A stretch of 64,000 bases of DNA from Saccharomycopsis malanga (GCA_004014935.1 CP025321.1:2604001-2668000); one strand, 5' to 3'; positions 1 to 11,271 are shown, numbered from the stretch's first letter. The notes: generated by a model from the sequence alone, not told the origin. Numbers and translations are program-made.

Positions 1-800
1 TGCTTTATAGTTAAGTGGAAAGAGTAATAAAAGATGTTGAGAGGTGTAGGAAGCACAGTAGGTAAAGTAGAAAATGACTATACAAGTATGACATATATTC
101 TGGGCATTATAGCAAGGCTGCAAACATGGCAACAGAAAGAAAAGTGTGAATTAGTGGTAAATCTTGGCTTGGTGGGCAGCAGCAAATGATATCCAATAGT
201 GTGTGATTTTCAGCCTCCTTTTTCTGGGCTTTTCGGTGATAAAAGTATGTGCATATAGTGTGAGCCAAATTTCATTTAGAAGCACTGGGATTTTCATTGA
301 AGAAACTGCTAATTAGCCTCCAAAGTTTTACTCTTTTGGTCTTGCGCTCCTTTTCCGCGCTGCGATTGTATTGTTCTCTACGCTGGGCGGTCTTTGACTT
401 TTTCCGCAGTCACCACGCTAGTCGCTTCTTCTCCTTTTTGTTCATTGCTTGTAGTTCTTTTGCTACAGTTATTATAAAGCTTTGTCTCTGCTATTCTCGA
501 TCGTGTATTTCGTCTGGTCACTTTTATAAAACGTGAAACATTTTCATTCTATTGTAGGCTAGTCTAGGTTTCCCATCCACAATAGAAAAAGAAAGGAAGG
601 CCTGAAAAGTGATAATAGAAAAAATAAAAAATTTTCCGTTCTTTTCTGACCAGATCATTTTTTAGAAACAGACTCTGACATTTGATTCTTCTGTGCGAAA
701 GCTTTACGGTACAATAGACTGAGTGCAGTGGGCCTCGAGATACCATCATTCGTACAAATATCTTGGGAAGCGTATATTTCGGCCAGTAGATATTGTCACC
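1..800. other. Intergenic, upstream of KRE9/KNH1-like gene
   Basis: No open frame here starts with a credible ATG or resembles a known protein; the longest stretches begin at TTG or GTG. It probably holds the 3' flank of a gene left of the window plus the promoter of the gene at 801. The sequence CACC directly before the ATG at 801 is a good yeast start context. Confidence 0.5.
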
Positions 801-1640
801 ATGGAATACTTCAGCCTACTCTACTTTTTGCTTACGCTCTTGTGCAACTTGAACTTGTCTCAGGCAGACGTTTCTATTGCCAAACCTTCGGCAGGACAGA
901 CCTTCACTGCCACTGGAGGCTCTGTTACTGTTGATGTCACCTGGCAAGACGATGGTGCAGATCCAGCCATTAAAGGAATCCAAAGTTATTCTTTCACCTT
1001 ATGTACTGGTGCCAACAACGACATCACTGCTGTCTCGACGCTAGACGAAGGAAAAACCATCAAGGATAACAAGTACACAGCAACCATTCCTGCTTCTGCT
1101 GGGGGTGATGGTGTTTATTACATCCAGATCTATGCCGTTTATTCCAGTGGCTACACCATCCATTATTCCAGAAGATTCAAACTTTCTGGCATGAGTGGAA
1201 CAACCAAGGCCAGTGGTTCTCTCAGTGATGGTCCTCCAAACGCTCAAATTTCTGTAAAAACTGCCACCACCACCGATTACACTGCTACTATGGACGTTTC
1301 TGCTTCTTTCAGTGTGGTTTACACTAAACAAACTGGTATCATTAGATTTGCTCCTATGCAACTTCAACCAGGCTCTTCTGTCACCGCCACCACTTGGACC
1401 CGCCAGTTTCCTACTAGTGCCGTCACTTATTTTTCCACCATAGCCCCTACTCCAAAACAAATATCCACCATCACCGCCGGTTGGTCCTATACTAAGACTT
1501 CTTTGATCAACTATGCCAGTGCTTTGGGCACCCCAACAGCATGGTATGCTCCTTCCAAAAAGCTCAAGAAGCCAACCTTGACCTCTGACTCATCTGCCAC
1601 TGCATCTGCAAAAAAGAAGAGATTTTGGGATCTCGACTAA
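801..1640 (+). CDS. KNH1: KRE9/KNH1-family cell wall beta-1,6-glucan assembly protein
   Basis: A 279-residue secreted protein of the Kre9/Knh1 family, O-glycosylated factors needed for beta-1,6-glucan in the yeast wall. Residues 1-22 form a hydrophobic signal peptide ending near SQA|DV. The mature N terminus (DVSIAKPSAGQTF) aligns with Kre9 (DVNIVSPSSKATF). Diagnostic blocks follow: SFTLCTG, YYIQIYAVYSSGYTIHYSRRF, YTKQTG-RFAPMQLQP and TATTWTR-FPTSAVTY. The Lys-rich C-terminal tail (SKKLKKP, KKKRFWD) is typical of the family and there is no GPI signal. The open frame extends left to a GTG, but the ATG at 801 starts the signal peptide. KRE9 and KNH1 are paralogues, and the sequence alone does not decide which orthologue this is. 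Confidence 0.9.
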   Translation: MEYFSLLYFLLTLLCNLNLSQADVSIAKPSAGQTFTATGGSVTVDVTWQDDGADPAIKGIQSYSFTLCTGANNDITAVSTLDEGKTIKDNKYTATIPASAGGDGVYYIQIYAVYSSGYTIHYSRRFKLSGMSGTTKASGSLSDGPPNAQISVKTATTTDYTATMDVSASFSVVYTKQTGIIRFAPMQLQPGSSVTATTWTRQFPTSAVTYFSTIAPTPKQISTITAGWSYTKTSLINYASALGTPTAWYAPSKKLKKPTLTSDSSATASAKKKRFWDLD

Positions 1641-2074
1641 ATAGTTTGTTGTCTTTTCTTTTTCATCATATAAATTATTGTACTCATTAGCATTTTCTAT
1701 TTTTTTTTTCACTCGTCATCTATAAAATTGGTTTGTCATTTCGTCCATTCTTCACTGTTCTCACGCCTTTGAAGATACAACTTATATTCTTTCCTGTTTC
1801 AAGCTTGTGCTTGAATAATTCTTTTAAAGATACTCTTCAATACAGTTACTCATTAGGTATACTAATAAACATATAATTTTTAGCTATTTGCAGTGTCTAG
1901 CTTCAGGCTGAGACACATGGTTAGTATGCTTACAACTGTAAATAAACGTGCGAAAATATAAATTAAAAAACAACTAAGTCAATTAGGCTGAAGAACTGAA
2001 TATTGAAACTGAAAACAGAGAACAATGCTTGGAAATCAAAATGCTAAAACAAATAAGAAGAAAGACAAATCAAA
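1641..2074. terminator. Convergent 3' intergenic region
   Basis: AT-rich spacer between two converging genes, with T-rich runs after 1690 and A-rich sequence before 2075, as expected for the two 3' UTRs and polyadenylation regions. No ORF or RNA gene seen. Confidence 0.4.
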
Positions 2075-2695
2075 TCAAAAGAAGTAGGCACAACCAACCT
2101 CACAGACACCATATAAGACAGTGAGACTAGTGACTTGCCAGCATTCATCCACTTGGTTAGAAATTTCTTGCATGGAGTTACAGAGGGAAACACATTGTTG
2201 GCTAGTGATAAACTTTTTAATGTCACGCTTGTCAACAAAGGCAGTCATGTTGTTGTTACCTTCGACTTTGAGCTTGTTCAAGTAAAGCAACTCGGCCTCA
2301 GAGGCAAGTTGGAAATCTTCTGCCGAATTTCCAGAACTACCCATTTGTTTTTGGTTGATGTTCAACAACTTGAGCAAAGCACTCTTGTCCTCGGTTCCGT
2401 TTCTGCCTTGTTGTTCATCAGGGGTTGGCCAGTGGTACTCCATGTCGTAACCGCAAAGTTCTTTTCTAGCAGCCTGGTACCAGAAGGTTTGGTTCAAGTA
2501 CTGGAATTGAGGGGTAGCAGAGATACATTCACCAAACTTGAAGAATCTTTCACTGATGGCATCACATCTTTCCTTGCCAATAAATCCGGTGTTGTCCCGT
2601 TTGTCAACACCTTGGAAACCGGTGTTACTGATAGCAGCAGAGCGAGCAATGGCTACCAAGGCGAAAATACTGAAAATGAACTGAAAGTTTTGCAT
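2075..2695 (-). CDS. Small Cys-rich secreted protein, function unknown
   Basis: A 206-residue protein I do not recognise. Residues 1-20 form a signal peptide (MQNFQFIFSIFALVAIARSA). Two Lys-Arg sites in DKRD contexts, one about 12 residues after the signal peptide and one near residue 157, look like Kex2 sites, so the product may be processed. The mature part has eight cysteines, an even number suited to four disulfides; the last four to five cluster in the C-terminal 45 residues. Sequons NQT, NGT and NMT suggest N-glycosylation. There is no GPI signal or transmembrane segment. The ATG at 2695 is well placed. It converges on the KRE9-like gene and diverges from the Zn-cluster gene. Confidence 0.7.
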   Translation of the reverse strand: MQNFQFIFSIFALVAIARSAAISNTGFQGVDKRDNTGFIGKERCDAISERFFKFGECISATPQFQYLNQTFWYQAARKELCGYDMEYHWPTPDEQQGRNGTEDKSALLKLLNINQKQMGSSGNSAEDFQLASEAELLYLNKLKVEGNNNMTAFVDKRDIKKFITSQQCVSLCNSMQEISNQVDECWQVTSLTVLYGVCEVGCAYFF

Positions 2696-3544
2696 TGTTG
2701 AAAAAAGTTGTTAAATGCTCTTGAAAGTTGATTAATTTTTGTCCTAAGTAGTAACTTGTATAGGATTGGGATTATTATAAAGTAAACAATTGTTTTTAGT
2801 ATGATTGATGGTGTAACATTAGAAATCATAGAACCTACTTCAAGCGTCCATGAGTTCCATTATATAACCCCATAAGCCAAGCATTACATTGGCAAAGCAA
2901 GACCCTATGCAGTGCTTAGTGCCGTACATAAGGTATTATTAGAATAGAAGCCATTTCAATCTACAAAGAATCCGGCTGTCGTCTAAAAATTCAAGCCTTA
3001 TTCATCTCAGCCTTATTACTTCTATTGAGATTATAGGATAAAGTAGTTGTACGCGCCAATGGTATGGAAAATCACGGCATCTGCATCCTCCAACATGAGT
3101 GCCTCGTGGATTTTCGTCCGCATTCCGCTTCTTACTAGCTACTAGTAGTAAATACACCCGTTCAACGTCGCCTTGCCCGCGCATTAAACCCTTCCAAAGA
3201 TAAACAAAGAGAATCTTGCTTTCTCACCCTTTCCACTCATTTGTCTCTTTTATTAAATCGTTAAAATACCTATTGAAAACATTACCTACTATACTCATTA
3301 TGAGCCCTGCCCCTGAAAATTTGGCGGAGCGAAATCCAATCCCGTCATTCCGATAAATCGGCGATGGTAATATGATCGAATGGGGCAATATATGGATAAT
3401 TTGTGATTAAACAAGAAAACCGTTCTATTGGGTGTTTGACACAAGACAAGTAACTTGCTTCGGAGTATTCTTTTGTTCATTGGTAACGTTTCCCGCTGCC
3501 GTATTAAACCGCTGGACAACTATATTCATATTGTCACAGCCATT
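2696..3544. promoter_or_regulatory. Divergent promoter region
   Basis: An 849-bp spacer between the divergently transcribed Cys-rich secreted gene and the Zn2Cys6 regulator; it must hold both promoters. A TTATATAACC sequence near 2861 is a possible TATA element. No ORF with a credible ATG start was seen. Confidence 0.4.
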
Positions 3545-6500
3545 ATGGAGCTATCTGATATCAACCAAGACTATGGTCTGCCGCAGCAGAGATCCCAGAG
3601 CAATATGGCAGATGACCTCGGAAGCTTGTCAGGGAACAACAGTGGTAGCGAGGCGGCTCCAAGGACGTCTAATGCCTGTGATTCGTGTCGCAAGAGAAAG
3701 ACCAAATGCAGTGGCACCAATCCCTGCGCGTATTGCTCGGCTCATAAGTTGGAGTGTCGTTATACCTATGTAAGAAAAAAGAGGACCAGTTATAAAAAAA
3801 CTCCGCGTCTTGATTCAGCCAATATCCTGCATTATGGCATGTCTGTTCATTTAGAAAATGAAGAGCTCAAGAAGCGACTTGGCCGCTTGGAACACACAGT
3901 AAATGTTATGAATGACAAGTTGGATTCCTTGGTTAAGATGAACGAGATGTTGGTCCAAAGGATGATGTCGTTTTCTGCTAAACCGGATGGAGATATAATA
4001 GTTCCTAGTGCTGCCATTCCGGAAGGGCAAGTGAATAAATCTAATTATACACCAAGCATTGCCCAGACTATTCAGAAATACGGGACCGAAAAGAAAGCTC
4101 GTAAGAAAATCATGGAGGATTTTGTTGAGATGATATCAACGTCCCATGCAGTGACTATTTTCTCGCCATTTGCCTTGAACTGGCTCAAAAAGTTGACTGG
4201 TGAAGATTTTAAGATTCTCGAACCGTTGATTGAAAATCACGCTGCTATATTGAAACAGCTTACCCATACATTGAAAACCGACTTCAACTCCTCGGAAAGC
4301 TATACCGGTTATCTCTTAGCCAGAAAGGAGATTGTCAAGCTTCTTGTAATCACTGTCATGAGACTCAACGTGAAAAGCTTGCTTATTACCGATGACCAGG
4401 TATGTGCAACGCTTCTCCAGACAACCCTAGACAAGTTCATGTCATCTACTAAGCCATCACAGTTAAAGATGAACAGTTCCGAACAATTGCTTCTTAGTGC
4501 CATGGTGTGTCTTGGCTGTGTATACGCTTCGGCACGACTCTATGATTTCAAGGAAAATATAGACCATGCGGAATCCTTTGGAAGCGAAGATTTAAACTCG
4601 TCAACAAACGAGTTCATAAACGTTTCAAAAAAGGATTTGCTTGAGTTGGAACAGAACTCTATGAGAAATTGCTTCTGTCACTTCCACAAAGTAGTGAGAC
4701 ACAACGAGGGGCAACTCACAATATTTGCAATTCTTGTGCTTTGCTTGTATCTCAGCTCGACCATATATTCTAGATGTAATTATTTGATTCTTGGCGTTGC
4801 TTGCAAACATGCCCAGCAGCTTGGCTATCATAAAATCCAAATCGATTACAAAGATGGCGAAGACATACAACGCGATGTGCTCTCTAAAAAGCTTCTATGG
4901 CTTAAATGTATGATGTATGATAGAGATATGTCGCTTGCAGTGGAAAAACCCCCTATTTTGAACGATTTTTACTTGTATCACAACGATTTCCTAAACATTG
5001 CAAAGATATATGTTACTGACTATTGCAAAAGAGAAAATACCATCGACACCAATCCGGATTTGGCCATTTTGAAAAAAATCTCTTTCCAAGAAGGACCTGA
5101 TTTCAACGCGAATATCAAGGCTTTGTTCCAAGTATTACACAACTTTGCTACGTATAGCACACTTGGATTTTCGCTCTTGACAAGCTATTTTTCGTTCACC
5201 ATGGTCCGCTTATTGGCCAGATATTCTAATGAGGTGTGTCTTGAAAGTATATCGAAAGCCATACCCACAAGCTTCGATAGTTCTGTTATCAATGATGATG
5301 ACTTTCTTGACTCATTTTTCAAGGCTTTGGATGTTGTCAACAACATTAATGATGAATTCAAGGTTTGGGAAGATTCTTTGCCTAAGAACATCCGTCCAGA
5401 TTCAGTATTGGATGTCAGTATGTACAAATTACTTAAAGGCAGCTCTCCAAATGAAACTCTTGCCGGCACCAAAAGACGTAAAGCTAATGATGGCTCTAAG
5501 GTGGTCCTATTTAGTGGAACTAGCTTAGATACCATTTCGCTCAGCTCAGAGTTGGTCAGATGCAACGTTGGGTTTTTACTCATCACACATTTCAAGTATT
5601 ATTACAATTTGATGAAGTACAACAAACTCGCACATAAAGCTTGCTACATCTTGTTCAGCCGTCGCCATCTTTTTAATTCAGCAAAACTGACTCAAGAGCA
5701 AGGAAGATTGGAAAAAACATTTTCTGTAGGCATGAAAAACTTTGAAAATGCCTTTCTCTCAGCAGCTAAGAACATTCTAAGGTTATCTTTTACTACCTTT
5801 AATTTCAACTGCCAAATCATTTATTGGGGTGCCCACTTCATTATTGGTGCTTTTTACACCATTCTTATTCACAACTTGAGCAGATTCGCTTGTGCTAGGG
5901 GTGCTGCCATTGCTGCCATTGAAGAAGATTGTGTTAGTGAATTACATCTTTTGATCGATTGTTATTTGTGCTGTTTGTCAAAACCTGTATTTGTTATTCG
6001 TCATTTGGACAACAATTTTGTTGAAAGATTTGGACGTCGCATGATCCAGCTTTGTTTGAACAATTTGAAAAAGCGTACCAGTTATGATTACGATAACGAT
6101 TACAAAGTCATTCAGTTCCTTGCTGAGTGTCAGAAAATCGCCGTTGAAAAAAGTTACCATAATAAAGGAAACGGAGCTGGTTATGAGGATGACAGAATGT
6201 CTTCTGGAGAAACTCCTAAACCAAATGGCCCTAATGGTACTTACAACAACCCTATGAATAATGTTTTCAGTGAGAACAATTACAATTCTTCTTATAATAC
6301 TGGCAAGTTCACCACTAGTAACGTAAGAGACGCTGTTAGTAGTAATATCAGTAACAGTTTGCAAGCTAGCAATGAAGACTTTGAAAAAATTATGAACAAC
6401 TCGTTTTCCATTGGTTTTTCAAAAGATTTTTTGAAAAAGAACTCAGCCGGTGGGCCAATGTCACATACATTTTCCAATGTCGAGCTGATGAATGCTGCTC

Positions 6501-7054
6501 CAGATTCGAATAACCAGCGCAGAAGCCTTTTCACTACAGCGTCGCCAAATAATCTGTATAGTAACTCATTCAATAACAGTAGTGCTAGCAGTACCAATGG
6601 CGCTAGCCCCCACTATAGCCAAACTGGTCCGCTTTTTACTTTTAGCGATACCAAAAACTGGAATATGCCACAAGACATGAGTAACTTGAACAATGCTACT
6701 GGTGTCAACCAGTTTGGCCCTAGAAATATCCTCGCTCCACAACTTTCTAAATCACCCTCCACAATCATTAATAATCAGGGAAACAATCCACCGTTTAATT
6801 CAAATTACTCGGGTTTACAGCAACAGCCTCCAGTCGTTTTCGATAATTCTGTTCATGGCTCTGGAATGACAAGTATGGCTCCGAATATTAAACATCCTGC
6901 TGGTTTGTCAAATAACTTCCCAGGGAACGTCCCAGAAATTGATATTCTGAGTGACAACTTTTCCTTGGACATCAATGACCTTGATCCATTTTCTATCAAT
7001 GGGTTATTGTTTCACGAGGGAAACTCGCCTTTTTCTGGTTTGAGGTTAAATTGA
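3545..7054 (+). CDS. Zn2Cys6 fungal transcription factor
   Basis: A 1169-residue zinc-cluster regulator. The binuclear cluster at about residues 44-71 has the Gal4-type spacing (ACDSCRKRKTKCSG, then NPCAYC, then LECRY), followed by a basic linker RKKRTSYKKT and a short heptad segment (EELKKRLGRLEHTVNVMNDKL) likely to mediate dimerisation. The middle (about 280-830) is alpha-helical with the fungal-specific transcription-factor homology region, including LVLCLYLSSTIYSR, ACKHAQQLGYH and MYDRDMSLAVEKPP. The last 250 residues are rich in Asn and Ser, like an activation or prion-like domain. The open frame reaches back to a TTG at 3455, but MELSD at 3545 is the first ATG. I cannot assign the target pathway; several yeast families share this layout. 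Confidence 0.85.
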   Translation: MELSDINQDYGLPQQRSQSNMADDLGSLSGNNSGSEAAPRTSNACDSCRKRKTKCSGTNPCAYCSAHKLECRYTYVRKKRTSYKKTPRLDSANILHYGMSVHLENEELKKRLGRLEHTVNVMNDKLDSLVKMNEMLVQRMMSFSAKPDGDIIVPSAAIPEGQVNKSNYTPSIAQTIQKYGTEKKARKKIMEDFVEMISTSHAVTIFSPFALNWLKKLTGEDFKILEPLIENHAAILKQLTHTLKTDFNSSESYTGYLLARKEIVKLLVITVMRLNVKSLLITDDQVCATLLQTTLDKFMSSTKPSQLKMNSSEQLLLSAMVCLGCVYASARLYDFKENIDHAESFGSEDLNSSTNEFINVSKKDLLELEQNSMRNCFCHFHKVVRHNEGQLTIFAILVLCLYLSSTIYSRCNYLILGVACKHAQQLGYHKIQIDYKDGEDIQRDVLSKKLLWLKCMMYDRDMSLAVEKPPILNDFYLYHNDFLNIAKIYVTDYCKRENTIDTNPDLAILKKISFQEGPDFNANIKALFQVLHNFATYSTLGFSLLTSYFSFTMVRLLARYSNEVCLESISKAIPTSFDSSVINDDDFLDSFFKALDVVNNINDEFKVWEDSLPKNIRPDSVLDVSMYKLLKGSSPNETLAGTKRRKANDGSKVVLFSGTSLDTISLSSELVRCNVGFLLITHFKYYYNLMKYNKLAHKACYILFSRRHLFNSAKLTQEQGRLEKTFSVGMKNFENAFLSAAKNILRLSFTTFNFNCQIIYWGAHFIIGAFYTILIHNLSRFACARGAAIAAIEEDCVSELHLLIDCYLCCLSKPVFVIRHLDNNFVERFGRRMIQLCLNNLKKRTSYDYDNDYKVIQFLAECQKIAVEKSYHNKGNGAGYEDDRMSSGETPKPNGPNGTYNNPMNNVFSENNYNSSYNTGKFTTSNVRDAVSSNISNSLQASNEDFEKIMNNSFSIGFSKDFLKKNSAGGPMSHTFSNVELMNAAPDSNNQRRSLFTTASPNNLYSNSFNNSSASSTNGASPHYSQTGPLFTFSDTKNWNMPQDMSNLNNATGVNQFGPRNILAPQLSKSPSTIINNQGNNPPFNSNYSGLQQQPPVVFDNSVHGSGMTSMAPNIKHPAGLSNNFPGNVPEIDILSDNFSLDINDLDPFSINGLLFHEGNSPFSGLRLN

Positions 7055-7572
7055 ATTAGAGCTTTTAAATTTTTTTTTTATCTTTCGTATAATTCACTCG
7101 TTGTATAATTAATCTTTTTTTTGGTTTGAATTCGCGTTCACTATGATCGTTTCTGGACATTTTGTTAATACTTAGAAATCATACATTTATCTTGCGTGTA
7201 CATTAACCTACATTGTATGTTATTGTTTTGTTAACAAGAAGTTGCGATTGCCACTTTCAGCAGATAATACCAGTTATCAATCAGGATTTCAGAAAAACCT
7301 AATTATGGAACAAACAGGACCGCGTTAATTTCAAGTCAGGATGTATTCCCCACTGTATTTTACCAAGACATAGCGCGTATATACGGAACTGATGTGTACT
7401 GTGCTCGAAATAAAAGATGTTAATAATATAAACAAAGCATGATGCTATGACTACCAACAATAATTATAGTGATATAGTAGTACATATTATGAATTTCAGG
7501 TACTAAGAAAATTGAAAAACAGACACTCTAAACAGACAAAAAAAGCTATAAACTGTGAAATAAAAAGCTGAG
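7055..7572. terminator. Convergent 3' intergenic region
   Basis: An AT-rich 518-bp spacer between converging genes, with poly-T runs at about 7069 and 7109 and A-rich sequence before 7573. Nothing beyond the expected 3' UTR signals was seen. Confidence 0.4.
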
Positions 7573-10416
7573 TTACAGTAACTCTATCATGACGTTCACT
7601 AAAGCAGCGAAAAGCCAGAAACAGACATTGATATAGCCAATACTACGGTCCATTTTCCAATCGTTTTTTGGCACAACCACTATCAAAAACACCAAGTTGA
7701 GGATCAAGGCAACGCTTGAAATCCAAAGAGTAGTATCTGGTTCGATTCTATAAAATTGAAGGTCATCCAGGCTCAAAATGGGAATGGTAACTAGCCCACT
7801 AACACCGATACCTGTCAATATATTTAATAGTGGACCTCCAAAGCATGCCGCAAGGGCCATACGTGGGAAGCCCATTTTAGCAATTGTGAAGTTGGCAATA
7901 AAATCGCCAAGGGAGTTTCCGATAGCAAACACCGTGAATCCCAAAATGGCATCGCTGAGTCCAAATACAACAGAATAAAACTCCAACACAGCAACCACTT
8001 CCTCGGCTATTTCGCAAATCCAAGCAATGCTCATTGCGAATCCAATTATGGAAAACAATGCATGAATGACATACTGTTTGCGTAGGTATGTGGCGGCGCC
8101 TTTAAGATTAGCAGTACCAGTGTAAGGAAGTGGGGAAAACCAGCTGCGTACTGTTAATGGGACTATGATTGCTAATAAAATAGACACGGGAAGACCATAG
8201 TAGAAAGACAGTTGGTTTGCAAAAATAAAGGATGGTAGCAAAATGATGGAACTTGAGCCCTGTATGGTGAGCAAAAGACGCTCATCGGCCAAATCTTTAA
8301 TGGCCTGTTTATCGTAAAAATGCTTTCTAAAGAATTTATTGGTTTGAATTGCGACGTTTGATTCATTTTGGGAAGCAGCATACTGGTCATTGTCAAAGGT
8401 ATAATTGTCTGCAACGGCATCTATTTCAAATGCAACTGTATCTTCGTCGCTGGTAGCGTCTTTCATTAGCATCAAGTTTTTCAATTCCTTGTTTAGCTTT
8501 TTTATTCTCATAAGCTTGGAATACTCAACTACTGGCACAGTACATCTTAACAACAAGGCCAACGGCAAAACTGCAATGGTTAACACCTTATCTAAAAACG
8601 GTTTGGACCCAAAATCTACCAAAGAAGGCAAGAACACTTGCTTTAGTTTACTGCTGACACTTGACAGACCTTCAGACACTAGTAGCGGAGATCTGTTTTC
8701 ATATAATTTGTAAAACGGCAAAAGTCGCAAAGCTCTTTTAAATTTTGATTTCCTGTGTCTAGGCCCTTCTTCATGAGACAGAACATCTTCTTGATCTTCT
8801 TCGTCCCACTCATTTTGAACAGTAGTTGATTCATACTCACTGTCAGACGGGAGCTCTAGACGGGTCTCTTCATTTTGAGCTTCTCCTGGTTCATCTGTGT
8901 TAGGAGTAGTGTATGCTGGTGCAGATTTCGATCCCAGTTTCAGTGATGAGTTTGGTGGTTTCGTTATTGGCTCAGATTGAGGCCTTTTTCTGTTGTTGTT
9001 TTCATATAAAATATGGCCAGAATCCTCTACAGTGTGTAAGCTTATACGATCGTTAGCACCATCATAGCCTAGGGGGCTCTTGTTAGCCCTAATAGAAGCA
9101 TTGCTTACATCATGTATATTTTGATTGAGTTCTAAGGCACTCAACAATGAAGGTCTGACAAAGTAACGATTTGACATCAAAGTACCGTCGTCATCTTCAT
9201 CTTGGTCGTTCTCATCCAACGGATAATCAATGTTTTCTGCATGGACATTGTAATGTACATGGTCTCTGATTGCTACCTCCCCAGGAAATTGTATATCGTT
9301 GTAAGTCAAATATCCCTTATTTGAAAGAGCATCCAGAGCTCTACTTTCACTTGTCTTGATGCTTCTTTGGTCTCTTGTGAGACCATCACTACTAGAAAAA
9401 TCGTCCAGAAACGGATTCTGGTTCAAATTCACACTGGAGTTGCTGATCAAGTCGTTTATGGTGGACACTCTTGCATCTTCATATGCATCACTGTTAGTTT
9501 CAGACTCCGACGAGAAATATACGTTTTCCGAGTTGACGCTAGTTGACGTGTCATTCTGATTATCTGCTGAACGATTTATATCATTGTTGGTTACAATGGA
9601 ATATTCAAGGTCATCAAAATACTGATTTCTGGCTTTCAACTCCCGTCTTTTGCGGGCTTTGATTCGACTGCTGGCAAACTGCCATATAACTATCATTACC
9701 ACATAGACGAGATACAACCCAATCAATACAGCACAGTCGATAATTGAAAACCCATGCTTGACAAGAATAAAGTAGTCGGCGATTATTAGACAAACAAGAA
9801 AATACAAAATGTCACGGATAAAGATCTTCTTGATAACACGAAACGGATGAACCACTGACATGGATCCTACAACTACAGAAGTTATAAACAATGCCGCACC
9901 TACTAACTCGCCAATAGCCAAAGATCCAGCTCCAACTTTCATTGAACTGTAGGTACTGAACAAGTCTGGAGACCCGTTGCCAAACGCCAAAAGAGTAAGA
10001 CCTGTCACATTCTCGCTCAAGTGTAAAAGCTTGGATATGCTGTTAAGGTTGGGGCAGAGGAAATCTGAAGCCGTCATTCCCAACGTCGTGAATAGAACAA
10101 CCAATAACAACCCTGTCAGAACTAGCAAAAGCCGCTCTTTAGGCGCTGACTCGTAACAGTAGTAATCAATGACATAATCTATGGTGCCGCAATCCTCCTC
10201 GTAACAGTTATCTATAGCATACTGGCATTGGTCTTTTCTGGGCACAGTATTGATGAGCTGACAACTATTGCTATCGTTTACCGCACTCTTCCAATCAACA
10301 GTGGCATTGAATACTGGCGCCAAATGGCGGTCCACAGTCAAACCACTCACACTAACAATGAAGCTGAAAACAAGCAAAGCTACACAATCCCTACCTTTCA
10401 GAAACCATTTAAGCAT
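7573..10416 (-). CDS. Sodium/calcium exchanger family membrane protein (YDL206W/NCLX-like)
   Basis: A 947-residue cation/Ca2+ exchanger. An N-terminal hydrophobic segment looks like a signal sequence or signal anchor, and a Cys-rich lumenal stretch follows (CQYAIDNCYEEDCGTIDY). Two Na_Ca_ex domains then flank a very long acidic and Ser-rich loop of about 400 residues. The first carries the alpha-1 repeat (AFGNGSPDLFSTYSS, then GELVGAALFITSVVVG); the second carries alpha-2 (FAIGNSLGDFIANF, then CFGGPLLNILTGIGVSGL). Asp and Asn in these repeats are the family's cation ligands. The layout matches yeast YDL206W and animal SLC8B1, and probably places it in an internal membrane. The ATG at 10416 is the natural start. 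Substrate specificity cannot be read from sequence. Confidence 0.85.
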   Translation of the reverse strand: MLKWFLKGRDCVALLVFSFIVSVSGLTVDRHLAPVFNATVDWKSAVNDSNSCQLINTVPRKDQCQYAIDNCYEEDCGTIDYVIDYYCYESAPKERLLLVLTGLLLVVLFTTLGMTASDFLCPNLNSISKLLHLSENVTGLTLLAFGNGSPDLFSTYSSMKVGAGSLAIGELVGAALFITSVVVGSMSVVHPFRVIKKIFIRDILYFLVCLIIADYFILVKHGFSIIDCAVLIGLYLVYVVMIVIWQFASSRIKARKRRELKARNQYFDDLEYSIVTNNDINRSADNQNDTSTSVNSENVYFSSESETNSDAYEDARVSTINDLISNSSVNLNQNPFLDDFSSSDGLTRDQRSIKTSESRALDALSNKGYLTYNDIQFPGEVAIRDHVHYNVHAENIDYPLDENDQDEDDDGTLMSNRYFVRPSLLSALELNQNIHDVSNASIRANKSPLGYDGANDRISLHTVEDSGHILYENNNRKRPQSEPITKPPNSSLKLGSKSAPAYTTPNTDEPGEAQNEETRLELPSDSEYESTTVQNEWDEEDQEDVLSHEEGPRHRKSKFKRALRLLPFYKLYENRSPLLVSEGLSSVSSKLKQVFLPSLVDFGSKPFLDKVLTIAVLPLALLLRCTVPVVEYSKLMRIKKLNKELKNLMLMKDATSDEDTVAFEIDAVADNYTFDNDQYAASQNESNVAIQTNKFFRKHFYDKQAIKDLADERLLLTIQGSSSIILLPSFIFANQLSFYYGLPVSILLAIIVPLTVRSWFSPLPYTGTANLKGAATYLRKQYVIHALFSIIGFAMSIAWICEIAEEVVAVLEFYSVVFGLSDAILGFTVFAIGNSLGDFIANFTIAKMGFPRMALAACFGGPLLNILTGIGVSGLVTIPILSLDDLQFYRIEPDTTLWISSVALILNLVFLIVVVPKNDWKMDRSIGYINVCFWLFAALVNVMIELL

Positions 10417-10542
10417 ACCTTTGCGTTTATATATTCTGTGCTCATGTTACACTACCTTGCCAAACACCTATTCAAACGCCATTTGATAGTAGACCAACGA
10501 AACGTTTATAGATCTGATGATGGTTGTGAGCGATGTGTTATG

Positions 10543-10561
10543 TATATATATATATATATAT
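10543..10561. repeat. (TA)n microsatellite
   Basis: About nine uninterrupted TA units roughly 130 bp upstream of the exchanger ATG. It could serve as a TATA-like promoter element or simply be length-variable. Confidence 0.8.
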
Positions 10562-11271
10562 TTCATTATAATGATTACTATTGTATCATTGGTGGTAAGC
10601 TTGTATATGTTTCTAGTCCTATGGTCTGATCGACTAGATATCTTGAACCCCCTTTTTCTATTTTTGCTCTTCTTGCAGTTGTCGTCTTGGCACTTCTTAT
10701 TTTATTTACTAATTCTTATTGGCTAGACTTATCATGCAATACTCAAGCTATTGACATTTCCTATTTTCTTTACCTTTACGAGTCGACGCACTGGTCTAGA
10801 GCCTTCGATTACCCTTTTAGGCATTTGACTGTCTAACCACTATTTGAGACTCTATTTCCCCTTTTATTTCAGATTCCTTCTATTCTTTTATATAGTGCGC
10901 TATCGTTTTACCCATTCTCCGTTAAATACAAATCCATCGCAATATTACAACTCTTCATGCTTACCATTCCAATATATTCCTCCATTAAAAGCTAAGTATT
11001 GTCAATCTAGTAGCTTATATATATTGTGGTCAAACTGAAAGATGTGATATGCACATTCACTTTATAAAAATGAAAAAAGGAGCTCATCGACATATGTAAG
11101 ATAGTTTATTGTATATTTCACGCTTATTATATATTCGTAAAATATTAACACACTATGTCTAAGAACCCGCTGAGTAAACCCCATTATATTCCTTACAATG
11201 ACCCAAGAGTTCTTTACCCTTTTACTTGAACACTCTATGAGCTGGGTAGAAAGCATGCCATATACTATGAT

